NCBI GenBank assembly: GCA_947650365.1
Contig: OX393549.1
Location: forward strand, 27,867,209 to 27,931,208
Source: Chamaelirium japonicum
Taxonomy: Eukaryota; Streptophyta; Magnoliopsida; Liliales; Melanthiaceae
Direction of reading: 5' to 3'
DNA length: 64,000 nucleotides
Every line of letters begins with the position of its first letter. The stretch's first letter is position 1. Below are positions 1 to 15,100 of the stretch, one piece after another. The position numbers were made by a program, and so were the translations under genes. A model generated the notes under the pieces. That model was not told where the DNA came from. It was given only the letters and a program-made list of their open reading frames with translations, and did no database searches.

Positions 1-3000
1 AATGGATCATACGAATGAATTAGAATGGATCGTATGAATGAATTAGAATGGATCGTACGAATGAATTAGAATGGATCGTGCGAATGAATTAGAATGGATC
101 GTACGAATTAATTAGAATGGATACATTTGTGCGAATGAATTAGAATGGATCGTACGAATGAATTAGAATGGATCGTATGAATGAATTAGAATGGATCGTT
201 TGAATGAATTAGAATGGATCGTGCGAATGAATTAGAATGGATCGTACGAATGAATTAGAATGGATCGTGTGAAAGAATTACAATGGATCGTACGAATGAA
301 TTAGAATGGATCGTGCGAATGAATTAGAATGGATCGTACGACTGAATTAGAATGGATACATTTGTGCGAATGAATTAGAATGGATCGTACGAATGAATTA
401 GAATGGATCGTATGAATAAACTAGAATGGATCGTACGAATGAATTAGAATGGATCATGCGAATGAATTAGAATGGATCGTACGAATGAATTAGAATGGAT
501 CGTGCGAATGAACTAGAATGGATACATTCGTCCGAATGAATTAGAATGGATCGTACGAATGAATTAGAATGGATCGTACGAATGACTTAGAATGGATCTT
601 ACGAATGAATTAGAATGGATCGTACGAATGAATTAGAATGGATCGTACGAATGAATTAGAATGGATACATTCGTGCGAATGAATTATAATGGATCGGACG
701 AATGAATTAGAATGGATCGTACGAATGAACTAGAAGGGATCGTACGAATGAATTAGAATGGATCGTACGAATAAATTAGAATGGATACATTCGTCCGAAT
801 GAATTAGAATGGATCATACGAATGAGTAAGAATGGATCGTACGAATGAAATAGAATAGATTGTACGAATGCATTAGAATGGATTCGTACGAATGAATAAG
901 AATGGATACATTCGTACGAATGAATTAGAATGGATCGTACCAATGAGTAAGAATGGATCGTACGAATGAAATAGAATGGATTGTGCGAATGAATTAGAAT
1001 GGATTGTACGAATGAATTAGAATGGATCGTGTGAAAGAATTAGAATGGATTGTATGAATGAATTAGAATAGATCGTATGAATGAATTAGAATGGATCGTA
1101 CGAATGAATTAGAATGGATCGTACGAATGAATTAGAATGGATACATTCGTGTGAATGAATTAGAATAGATACATTCGTGCGAAAGAATTAGAATAGATCG
1201 TATGAATGAATTAGAATGGATCCTATGAATGAATTAGAATGGATCGTGCGAATGAATTAGAATGGATCGTACGAATGAATTAGATTGGATCGTGCTAATG
1301 AATTAGAATTGATCGAACGAATGAATTAGCATGGATCGTGCTAATGAATTAGAATGGAACGTACGAATGAATTAAAATGGATCGTGTGAAAGAATTAGAA
1401 TGGATTGTATGAATGAATTAGAATGAATTCGTACGATCCATTCGAATTCATTCGCACGATCCATTCTAATTCATTCATACGATCCATTCTAATTCATTCG
1501 TACGATCCATTCTAATTCATTCGCACAAATATATCCATTCTAATTCATTCGTACGATCCATTCTAATTCATTCGCACGATCCATTCTAATTCATTCGTAC
1601 GATCCATTCTAATTTATTAGCATGATCCATGCTAATTCATTCGTTCGATCCATTCTAATTCATTCGTACGATCCATTCTAATTCCTTCGTACGATCCATT
1701 CAATTTCATTCGTATGATCCATTCTAATTCCTTCGTACGATCCATTCTAATTCCTTCGTATCCATTCTAATTCACTCATACGATCCATTCTAATTGATTC
1801 GTACGATCTATTCTAATTCATTCATACAATCCATTCTAATTCTTTTACACGATCCATTCTAATTCATTCGTACGATCCATTCTAATTCATTCGTACGAAT
1901 CCATTCTAATTCATTCGTACAATCTATTCTATTTCATTCGTACGATCCATTCTTACTCATTCATATGATCCATTCCAATTCATTCGGACGAATGTATCCA
2001 TTCTAATTTATTCGTACGATCCATTCTAATTCATTCGTACGATCCATTCTAATTCATTCGTACGATCCATTCTAATTCATTCGTCCGATCCATTCTAATT
2101 CATTCGCATGAATGTATCCATTCTAATTCATTTGTACGATCCATTCTAATTCATTCGTACGATCCATTCTAATTCATTCGTAAGATCCATTCCAATTCAT
2201 TCGTACGATCCATTCTAATTTATTCGCACGAATGTATCCATTCTAGTTCATTCGTACGATCCATTCTAATTCATTTGTACAATCCATTCTAATTCATTCG
2301 TACGATCCATTCTAATTCATTCGCACAAATGTATCCATTCTAATTCATTCGTACGATCCATTCTAATTCATTCGTACGATCCATTCTAATTCATTCGTAA
2401 GATCCATTCTAATTCATTCGTAGGATCCATTCTAATTCATTCGTACGATCCATTCTAATTCATTCGCACGAATGTATCCATTCAAGTTCATTCGTACGAT
2501 CCATTCTAATTCATTCGTACGATCCATTCTAATTCATTTGCACAATCCATTCTAATTCATTCGTACGATCCATTCTAATTCATTCATACGATCCATTCTA
2601 ATTCATTCGTACGATCCATTCTAATTCATTCACACAAATGTATCCATTCTAATTCATTCATACGATCCATTCTAATTCATTCGCTCGAATGTATCCATTC
2701 TAATCCATTCGTACGATCCATCCTAATCCATTCGTACGATCCATTCTAATTCATTCGCATGAATGTAACCATTCTAATTCATTCATTTGATCCATTCTAA
2801 TTCATTCGTACGATCCATTCTAATTCATTCGTCCGATCCATTCTAATTCATTCGCACGAATGTATCCATTCTAGTTGATTCGTAAGATCCATTCTAATTC
2901 ATTCGCACGATCCATTCTAATTCATTCATAGGATCCATTCTAATTCATTCATACGATCTATTCTAATTCATTCGCTCGAATGTATCCATTCTAATCCATT

Positions 3001-6000
3001 TGTACGATCCATTCTAATCCATTCGTACGATCCATTCTAATTCATTCGCATGAATGTAACCATTCTAATTCATTCATTTGATCCATTCTAATTCATTCGT
3101 ACGATCCATTCTAATTCATTCGTCCGATCCATTCTAATTCATTCGCACGAATGTATCCATTCTAATTCATTCATACGATCCATTCTAATTCATTCATACG
3201 ATCCATTCTAATTCATTCGTACGATCCATTCTAATTCATTCGTACTATCCATTCTAATTCATTCGCATGAATGTATCCATTCTAGTTCATTCGTACGATC
3301 CATTCTAATTCATTCGTACGATCCATTCTAATTCATTCGCACGATCCATTCTAATTCATTCGTACGATCAATTCTAATTCATTCGCACGAATGTATCCAT
3401 TCTAATTCATTCATACGATCCATTCTAATTCATTCGTACGATCCATTCTAATTCACTCATACGATCTATTCTAATACATTCATACGATCCATTCTAATTC
3501 ATTTGCATGAATATATCCATTCTAATTCATTCGTACGATCCATTCTAATTCCTTCGTACGATCCATTCTAATTCATCCGTACGATCTATTCTAATTCATT
3601 CGTGCGATCCATTCTAATTCATTCGTACGATCCATTCTAATTCCTTCGTACGATCCATTCTAATTCATTCGTACGATCCATTCTAATTCCTTCGTACGAT
3701 CCATTCTAATTCATTCGTACGATCCATTCTAATTCATTCGTACGAATGGATACATTCGTGTGAATGAATTAGAATGGATCGTACGAATGAGTAAGAATGG
3801 ATCGTACGAATGAAATAGAATGGATTCCACGAATGAATTAGAATGGATCGTACGAATGAATTAGAATAGATCGTGTGAAAGAATTAGAATGGATTGTATG
3901 AATGAATTAGAATGGATCATACGAATGAATTAGAATGGATCGTACGAAGGAATTAGAATGGATCGTACGAATGAATTAGAATGGATCGTACGAATGAATT
4001 AGAATAGATCGTACGAATGAATTAGAATGGATCGTACGAAGGAATTAGAATGGATCGTACGAATGAATTAGAATGGATATATTCGTGCAAATGAATTAGA
4101 ATGGCTCGTATGAATGTATTAGAATGGATCGTATGAGTGAATTAGAATGGATCGTACGAATGAATTAAAATGGATACATTCGTGTGAATGAATTAGAATG
4201 GATCGTATGAATGAATTAGAATAGATTTTGTGAATGAATTAGAACTGATCGTACGAATGAATTAGAATGGATACATTCGTGCGAATGAATTAGAATGGAT
4301 TGTATGAATGAATTAGAATGGATCGTACGAATGAATTAGAATGGATCGTATGAGTGAATTAGAATGGATACGAAGGAATTAGAATGGATCGTACGAAAGA
4401 ATTAGAATGGATCATACGAATGAAATAGAATGGATCGTACGAAGGAATTAGAATAGATCGTACGAAGGAATTAGAATGGATCGTACGAATGAATTAGAAT
4501 GGATATATTCGTGCAAATGAATTAGAATGGATCGTATGAATGAATTTGAATGGATTGTATGAGTGAATTAGAACGGATAGTACGAATGAAGTAGAATGGA
4601 TCGTATGAATGAATTAGAATGGATACATTCATGCGAATGAATTAGAATGGATCGTATGAATGAATTAGAATAGATTGTGCGAATGAATTAGAATGGATCA
4701 TACGAATGAATTAGAATGGATACATTCGTGCGAATAAATTAGAATAGATTGTATGAATGAATTAGAATGGATCATACGAATGAATTAGAATGGATCGTAC
4801 GAATGAATTAGAATAGATTGCGCGAATGAATTAGAATGGATCGTACGAATGAATTAGAATGGATCGTACGAAGGAATTAGAATGGATCGTACGAATGAAT
4901 TAGAATGGATCGTACGAAGGAATTAGAATGGATCGTACGAAAGAATTAGAATGGATCGTACGATTGAATTAGAATGGATCATACGAATGAGTAAGAATGG
5001 ATCGTATGAATGAATTAGATTGGATCGTATGATCCATTCTAATTCATTAGCATGGATCGTGCTAATGAATTAGAATGGAATATACGAATGAATTAGAATG
5101 GATTGTAGAATGGATCGTACGAATGAATTAGAATGAATTAGAATGGATCGTACGAATGAATTAGAATAGATCATAGGAATGAATTAGAATGGATCGTGCA
5201 AATGAATTAAAATGGATACATTCGTGCGAATGAATTAGAATAGATCGTGCGGATGAATTATAATGGATCGTACGAATGAATTAGAATGGATATATTTGAA
5301 CGAATAAATTAGAATGGATCATATGAATGAATTAGAATGGATCGTACGAATGAATTAGAATGGATAGTGCGAATGAATTAGAATCGATCGTACGAATGAA
5401 TTAGAATGGATCATACGAATGAATTAGAATGGATCATACGAATGAGTAAGAATGGATCATACGAATGAATTAGAATGGATCGTACGAATGAATTAGAATG
5501 GATCGTACGAATAAATTAGAATGGATATATTCGTCCGAATGAATTAGAATAGATCATACGAATGAGTAAGAATGGATCGTACGAATGAAATAGAATAGAT
5601 TGTGCGAATGAATTAGAATGGATCCTAGTACGATCCATTCTAACTCATTCGTACGATCCATTCTAATTCATTCATACTATCCATTCTAATTCTTTCACAC
5701 GATCCATTCTAATTGATTCGTACGATCCATTCTAATTCATTCGTGCAATCCATTCTATTTCATTCGTACGATCCATTCTTACTCATTCGTACAATCCATT
5801 CTAATTCATTCACATGAATGTATCCATTCGTACGAATGAATTAGAATAGATTGTACGAATGAATTAGAATGGATCGTACGAATGAATTAGAATGGATCGT
5901 ACAAAGGAATTAGAGTGGATCGTACGAATGAATTAGAATGGATATATTCGTGCAAATGAATTAGAATGGATCGTATGAATGTATTAGAATGGATCGTATG

Positions 6001-9000
6001 AGTGAATTAGAATGGATCGTATGAATGAATTAGAATGGATGGTATGAATGAATTAGAATGGATACATTCGCATGAATGAATTAGAATGGATCGTATGAAT
6101 GAATTAGAATAGATTTTGTGAATGAATTAGAACTGATCGTACGAATGAATTAGAATGGATACATTCGTGCGAATGAATTAGAATGGATTGTATGAATGAG
6201 TTAGAATGGATCGTACGAATGAATTAGAATGGATCGTATGAGTGAATTAGAATGGATACGAAGGAATTAGAATGGATCGTACGAATGAAATAGAATGGAT
6301 TGTGCGAATGAATTAGAATGGATCTTACGAATGAATTAGAATGGATCGTGTGAAAGAATTAGAATAGATTGTATGAATGAATTAGAATAGATCATATGAA
6401 TGAATTAGAATGGATCGTACGAATGAATTAGAATGGATCGTACGAATGAACTAGAATGGATACATTCGTGCGAATGAATTAGAATGGATCGTACGAATGA
6501 ATTAGAATGGATCCTACGAATGAATTAGAATAGATCTTACGAATGAATTAGAATGGATCGTACGAAGGAATTAGAATGGATCGTACGAATGAATTAGAAT
6601 GGATATATTTGTGCAAATGAATTAGAATGGATCGTATGAATGTATTAGAATGGATCGTATGAGAGAATTAGAATGGATCGTACGAATGAATTAGAATGGA
6701 TTGTATGAATTAATTAGAATGGATCGTACGAATGAATTAGAATGGATCATACGAATTAATTAGAATGGATCATACGAATGAATTAGAATGGATCGTACGA
6801 ATGAATTAGAATGGATCGTACGAATGAATTAGAATGGATACATTCGTGCGAATGAATTAGAATGGATTGTGCGAATGAATAAGAACAGATCGTGCGAATG
6901 AATTAGAATGGATCGTACGAATGAATTAGAATGGATCGTGCGAATGAATTAGAATGGATCGTACGAATGAATTAGAATGGATACATTTGTGCGAATGAAT
7001 TAGAATGGATCGTACGAATGAATTAGAATGGATCGTATGAATGATTTAGAATGGATCGTACGAATGAATTAGAATGGATCGTGCGAATGAATTAGAATGG
7101 ATCATACGAATGAATTAGAATGGATCGTGTGAAAGAATTAGAATGGATCGTACGAATGAATTAGAATAGATCGTGCGAATGAATTATAATGTATCGTACG
7201 AATGAATTAGAATGGATACATTTGTTCGAATGAATTAGAATGGATCGTACGAATGAATTAGAATGGATCGTAGGAATGAATTAGAATGGATCGTACGAAT
7301 GAATTAGAATGGATCGTGCGAATGAATTAGAATGGATCGTACGAATGAATTAGAATGGATCGTACGAATGAACTAGAATGGATACATTCGTGCGAATGAA
7401 TTAGAATGGATCGTACGAATGAATTAGAATGGATCGTACGAATGAATTGGAATGGATCTTACGAATGAATTAGAATGGATCGTACGAATGAATTAGAATG
7501 GATACATTCGTGCGAATGAATTAGAATGGATCGGACGAATGAATTAGAATGGATCGTACGAATGAATTAGAATGGATCGTACGAATGAATTAGAATGGAT
7601 CGTACGAATAAATTAGAATGGATACATTCGTCCGAATGAATTAGAATGGATCATACGAATGAGTAAGAATGGATCGTACGAATGAAATAGAATAGATTGT
7701 ATGAATGAATTAGAATGGATCCTACGAATGAATTAGAATGGATCGTGTGAAAGAATTAGAATGGATTGTATGAATGAATTAGAATGGATTGTATGAATGA
7801 ATTAGAATGGATCGTGCGAATGAATTAGAATGGATCGTGCTAATTCATTCGTTCGATCAATTCTAATTCATTAGCACGATCCATTCTAATTCATTCGTAC
7901 GATCCATTCTAATTCATTCGCACGATCCATTCTAATTCATTCATAGGATCCATTCTAATTCATTCATACGATCTATTCTAATTCTTTCGCACGAATGTAT
8001 CCATTCTAATTCATTCGCACGAATGTATCCATTCTAATTCATTCGTACGATCCATTCTAATTCATTCGTACGATCCATTCTAATTCATTAGCACGATCCA
8101 TGCTAATGAATTAGAATGGATCGTACGATCCAATCTACTTCATTCATACGATCCATTCTTACTCATTCATATGATCCATTCTAGTTCAATCGTACGATCC
8201 ATTCTAATTCCTTCGTACGATCCATTCTAATTCATTCGTACGATCCATTCTAATTCATTCGTACGATCCATTCTAATTCCTTCGTACGATCCATTCTAAT
8301 TCATTCGCACAATCTATTCTAATTCATTCGTACGATCCATTCTAATTCATTCGTAAGATCCATTCTAATTCATTCATACAATCCATTCTAATTTATTCGC
8401 ACGAATGTATCCATTCTAATTCATTCGTACAATCCATTCTAATTCATTCCTATGATCCATTCTAATTCATTGGTATGATCCATTCTAATTCACTCATACG
8501 ATCCAATCTAATACATTCATACGATCCATTCTAATTCATTTGCACGAATATATCCATTCTAATTCATTCGTACGATCCATTCTAATTCCTTCGTACGATC
8601 CATTCTAATTCCTTCGTACGATCCATTCTATTTCATTCGTATGATCCATTCTAACTCCTTCGTACGATCCATTCTAATTCCTTCGTATCCATTCTAATTC
8701 ACTCATACGATCCATTCTAATTCATTCGTACGATCCATTCTAATTCATTCATACAATCCATTCTAATTCATTCGCACGAATGTATCCATTCTAATTCATT
8801 CGTACGATCAGTTCTAATTCATTCACAAAATCTATTCTAATTCATTCATACGATCCATTCTAATTCATTCACATGAATGTATCCATTCTAATTCATTCAT
8901 ACGATCCATTCTAATTCATTCGTACGATCCATTCTAATTCACTCATACGATCCATTCTAATACATTCATACGATCCATTATAATTTATTTGCACGAATAT

Positions 9001-9181
9001 ATCCATTCTAATTCATTCGTACGATCCATTCTAATTCCTTCGTACGATCCATTCTAATTCATTCGTACGATCCATTCTAATTCATTCGTACGATCCATTC
9101 TAATTCATTCGTACGATCCATTCTAATTCCTTCGTACGATCCATTCTAATTCATTCATACGAACTATTCTAATTCATTCGT
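1..9181. repeat. 23-bp satellite array, segment A
   Basis: Tandem copies of a 23-bp AT-rich monomer (about 35% GC), made of GAATGAATTAG followed by AATGGATCGTAC, with interspersed 28-bp variants (GGAT-ACATT-CGTGCG). Taking the strand that reads GAATGAATTAG as plus, orientation runs: plus 1-1430, minus 1431-3741, plus 3742-5030, minus 5031-5050 (a single flipped monomer), plus 5051-5628, minus 5629-5831, plus 5832-7840, minus 7841-8102, plus 8103-8124, minus 8125-9181. The 28-bp variants recur every 4-6 monomers in places (about 120 or 143 bp apart, for example near 525, 665, 785 and 905). No gene or inserted element is seen in this segment. Open frames here come only from the lack of stops in some repeat frames. 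Confidence 0.97.
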
Positions 9182-12100
9182 ACGAATGGATACATTCGTG
9201 TGAATGAATTAGAATGGATCATACGAATGAGTAAGAATGGATCGTACGAATGAAATAGAATGGATTGCACGAATGAATTAGAATGGGTCGTACGAATGAA
9301 TTACAATTGATCGTGTGAAAGAATTAGAATGGATTGTATGAATGAATTAGAATGGATCGTATGAATGAATTAGAATGGATCGTACGAATGAATTAGAATG
9401 GATCGTACGAATGAATTAGAATGGATACATTCGTGCGAATGAATTAGAATGGATCATACGAATGAGTAAGAATGGATCGTACGAATGAAATAGAATGGAT
9501 TGTACGAATGAATTAGAATGGATCATACGAATGAATTAGAATAGGTTGTATGAATGAATTAGAATGTATCCAGTCTAATAGATACGTACGATCCATTCTA
9601 TTTCATTCGTACGATCCATTCTAATTCGTTCATACGATCCATTCTAATTCATTCATACAATCCATGCTAATTCTTTCACACCATCCATTCTAATTCATTC
9701 GTACGATCCATTCTAATTCATTCGTACAATCCATTCTATTTCATTCGTACGATCCATTCTTACTCATTCGTACGATCCATTCTAATTCAATCCATTCTAA
9801 TTCTTTCACACGATCTATTCTAATTCATTCATACGATCCATTCTAATTCATTCGTATGATCCATTCTAATTCCTTCATACGATCCATTCTATTTCATTCA
9901 TACGATGCATTCTTACTCATTCGTATAATCCATTCTAATTCATTTGCACAAATATATCCATTCTAATTCATTCGTACGAATGAAATAGAATGGATTGTAC
10001 GAATGAATTAGAATGGATCGTACGAATGAATTAGAATGGATACATTCGTGCGAATGAATTAGAATGGATCGTATGAATGAATTAGAATGGATCGTATGAA
10101 TGAATTAGAATAGATTATGCGAATGAATTAGAATGGATCGTAAGAATGAATTAATGAATTAGAATGGATCGTACGAAGGAATAAGAATGGATTGTATGAA
10201 TGAATTAGAATGGATCATACGAATGAATTAGAATGGATACATTCGTGCGAATGAATTAGAATGGATCGTGCGAATTAATTCAAATGGATCGTGCGAATGA
10301 ATTAGAATGGATCGTATGAATGAATTAGAATGGATCGTGCGAATGAATTCGAATGGATCGTGCGAATGAATTAGAATGGATTATATGAATGAATTAGAAT
10401 GGATCGTCTGAATGAATTAGAATGGATCGTACGAATGAATTAGAATGGATCGTACGAATGAATTAGAATGGATACATTCGTGCGAATGAATTAGAATGGA
10501 TCATACGAATGAGTAAGAATGGATCGTACGAATGAAATAGAATGGATTGTACGAATGAATTAGAATGGATCGTACGAATGAATTAGAATGGATCGTGTGA
10601 AAGAATTAGAATGGATTGTATAAATGAATTAGAATGGATCGTATGAATGAATTAGAATGGATACAATCGTGCGAATGAATTAGAATGGATCATACGAATG
10701 AGTAAGAATGGATCATACGAATGAAATAGAATGGATTGTATGAATGAATTAGAATGGATCGTGCGAATGAATTTGAATGGAACGTACGAATGAATTAGAA
10801 TTGATCGTGCTAATGAATTAGAATTGATCGTACGAATGAAATAGAATGGATTGTGCGAATGAATTAGAATGGATCGTACGAATGAATTAGAATGGATCGT
10901 GTGAAAGAATTAGAATGGATTGTATGAATGAGTTAGAATAGATCGTATGAATGAATTAGAATGGATAGTACGAATGAATTAGAATGGATCGTACGAATGA
11001 ATTAGAATGGATCGTACGAATGAATTTGAATGGATACATTCGTGCGAATGAATTAGAATGGATACTAATCGTGCGAAAGAATTAGAATAGATCGTATGAA
11101 TGAATTAGAATAGATCCTATGAATGAATTAGAATGGATCGTGCGAATGAATTAGAATGGATCGTACGAATGAATTAGAATGGATCGTGCTAATGAATTAG
11201 AATTGATCGAACGAATGAATTAGCATGGATCATGCTAATGAATTAGAATGGAACGTACGAATGAATTAGAATGGATCGTGTGAAAGAATTAGAATGGATT
11301 ATATGAATGAATTAGAATGAATTCGTACGATCCATTCGAATTCATTCGCACGATCCATTCTAATTCATTCATACGATCCATTCTAATTCATTCATACAAT
11401 CCATTCTAATTCTTTCACACGATCCATTCTAATTCATTCGTAGGATCCATTCTAATCCATTCGTACAATCTATTCTATTTCATTCGTACGATCCATTCTT
11501 ACTCATTCGTATGATCCATTCTAATTCATTCGCACGAATGTATCCATTCTAATTTATTCGTACGATCCATTCTAATTCATTCGTACGATCCATTCTTACT
11601 CATTCGTATGATCCATTCTAATTCATTCGTACGATCCATTCTAATTCATTCGCACAATCTATTCTAATTCATTCGTACGATCCATTCTAATTCATTCGTA
11701 CGATCGTACGAATGAATTAGAATGGATCGTACGGAATGAATTAGATTGGATTGTATGAATGAATTAGAATGGATACATTCGTGCGAATGAATTAGAATGG
11801 ATCATACGAATGAGTAAGAATGGATTGTACGAATGAAATAGAATGGATTGTACGAATAAATTAGAAATGGATCGTACAAATAAATTAGAATGGATCGTAC
11901 GAATGAATTAGAATGGATCATACGAATGAGTAAGAATGGATCGTACAAATGAAATAGAATGGATTGTACGAATGAATTAGAATGGATCGTATGAATGAAT
12001 TAGAATGGATCGTGTGAAAGAATTACAATGCATTGTATGACTGAATTAGAATGGATCGTTTGAATGAATTAAAATGGATCGGGCGAATGAATTAGAATGG

Positions 12101-15100
12101 ATTGTAGGAATGAATTAGAATGGATCGTATGAATGAATTAGAATGGATCGTATGAATGAATTCGAATGGATCGTGCGAATGAAGTAGAATGGATTGTACG
12201 AATGAATTAGAATGGATCGTACGAATGAATTAGAATGGATCATACGAATGAATTTGAATGGATCATACGAATGAGTAAGAATGGATCGTACGAATGAAAT
12301 AGAATGGATTGTACGAATGAATTAGAATGGATACATTCATGCGAATGAATTAGAATGGATCGGATGATTGAATTAGAATGGATCGTACGATTCATTCTAA
12401 TTCATTCGTACGATCCATTCTAATATATTCGTACGATTCATGCTAATTCATTCGTACGATCCATTCTAATTCATTCGTACGATCCATTCTTATTCATTCA
12501 TACGATCCATTCTAATTCATTCGCATAATCCATTCTAATTCATTTGTACAATCCATTCTAATTCATTCGTATGATCCATTCTAACTCATTCGGTGGATCC
12601 ATTCTAATTCATTCGTACGATCCATTCTAATTCATTCCCACAATCCATTCTAATTTATTCGTACTATCCATTCTACTTCATTCATACGATCTATTCTAAT
12701 TCATTCGCACGAATGTAACGATTCTAATTCATTCATACGATTCATTCTAATTCATTCGTATGAGCTATTCTAATTCATTCGTACGATCCATTCTAATTCA
12801 TTCGTACGATCCATTGTAATTCATTCATATAATCCATTTAGATTCATTCGCACAAATGTATCAATTCAAATTCATTCGTACGATCCAGTCTAATTCATTC
12901 GTACGATCCATTCTAATTCATTCGCACGAATATATCCATTCTAATTCTTTCGCACGATGCATTCTAATTCATTCGTACGATCCATTCTAATTCATTCTCA
13001 CAAATGTATCCATTCTAATTCATTCGTACGATCCATTCTAATTCATTCCTACGATCTATTCTAATTCATTCGCTCGAATATATCCATTTTAATTCATTCG
13101 TACGATCTAATTCATTCGTACGATCCATTCTAATTCATTCGTATGATCGATTCTAATTCATTCGCACTATCCATTCTAATTCATTCGTACGATCCATTCT
13201 AATTCATTCGTATGATCCATTCTAATTTATTCGTTCAAATATATCCATTCTAATTCATTCGTACGATCCATTCTAATTCATTCATACGATCCATTATAAT
13301 TCATTCGCAGGAATGTATCCATTCTAATTCATTTGCACGATCCATTCTAATTCATTCCTATGATCTATTCTAATTCATTCGTACGATCCATTCTAATTCA
13401 TTCGCTCGAATGTATCCATTCTAATTCATTCGTACGATCCATTCTAATTCGTTCATATGATCCATTCTAATTCATTCGTACGATCCATTCTAATTCGTTC
13501 GTACGATCCATTCTAATTCATTTGTATGATCCATTCTAATTCGTAATTAGAATGGATCGTACGAATGAATTTGAATGGATCGTACGAATGGATTAGAATG
13601 GATCCTACGAATGGATTAGAATGGATACGTTTGTGCATATGAATTAGAATGGATCATACGAATGAATTAGAATGGATCATATTAATGAATTAGAATGGAT
13701 CGTACGAATGAATTAGAATGGATACATTCGTGCGAATGAATTAGAATGGATCGTGCGAATCAATTAGACTGGATCGTGCGAATGAATAAGAATAGATCAT
13801 ACGAATGAATTAGAATGGATCGTACGAATTAATTAGAATGGATACATTCGTGCGAATAAATTAGAATGGATTGTATGAATGAATTAGAATGGATCGTACG
13901 AATGAATTAGAATGGATCATACGAATTAATTAGAATGGATCGTACGAATGAATTAGAATGGATCGTGCGAATGAATTAGAATGGATCGTACGAATGAATT
14001 AGAATGGATCGTACGAATGAACTAGAATGGATACATTCGTGCGAATGAATTAGAATGGATCGTACGAATGAATTAGTGTGGATCGTACGAATGAATTAGA
14101 ATGGATCGTACGAATGAATTAGAATGGATACATTTGTGCGAATGAATTAGAATGGGTCGTACGAATGAATTAGAATGGATCGTATGAATTAATTAGAATG
14201 GATCGTACGAATGAATTAGAATGGATCGTGCGAATGAATTAGAATGGATCGTACGATTGAATTAGAATGGATCGTACGAATGAACTAGAATGGATACATT
14301 CGTGCGAATGAATTAGAATGGATCGTACGAATGAATTAGAGTGGATCGTACGAATGAATTAGAATGGATCGTACGAATGAATTAGATTGGATACATTCGT
14401 GTGAATGAATTAGAATGGATCGGACGAATGAATTAGAATGGATCGTACGAATGAATTAGAATGGATCGTACGAATGAATTCGAATGGATCGTACGAATGA
14501 TTTAGAATGGATATATTCGTGCAAATGAATTGGAATGGATCATATGAATGAATTAGAATGGATCATATGAGTGAATTAGAATGGATAGTACGAATGAAGT
14601 AGAATGGATCGTTTGAATGAATTAGAATGGATACATTCGTGCGAATGAATTAGAATGGATCGTATGAATGAATTAGAATAGATTGTGCGAATGAATTAGA
14701 ATGGATCGTATGAATGAATTAGAATGGATACATTCGTGCGAATAAATTAGAATGGATTGTATGAATGAATTAGAATGGATCGTACGAATGAATTAGAATG
14801 GATCGTACGAATGAATTAGAATAGATTGCGCGAATGAATTAAAATGGATCGTACGAATGAATTAGAATGGATCGTACGAAGGAATTAGAATGGATCGTAC
14901 GAATGAATTAGAATGGATCGTACGAATGAATTAGAATGGATCATACGAAGGAATTAGAATGGATCGTACGAATGAATTAGAATGGATCGTACGATTGAAT
15001 TAGAATGGATCATACGAATGAGTAAGAATGGATCGTATGAATGAATTAGATTGGATCGTACGATCCATTCTAATTCACTAGCATGGATCTTGCTAATGAA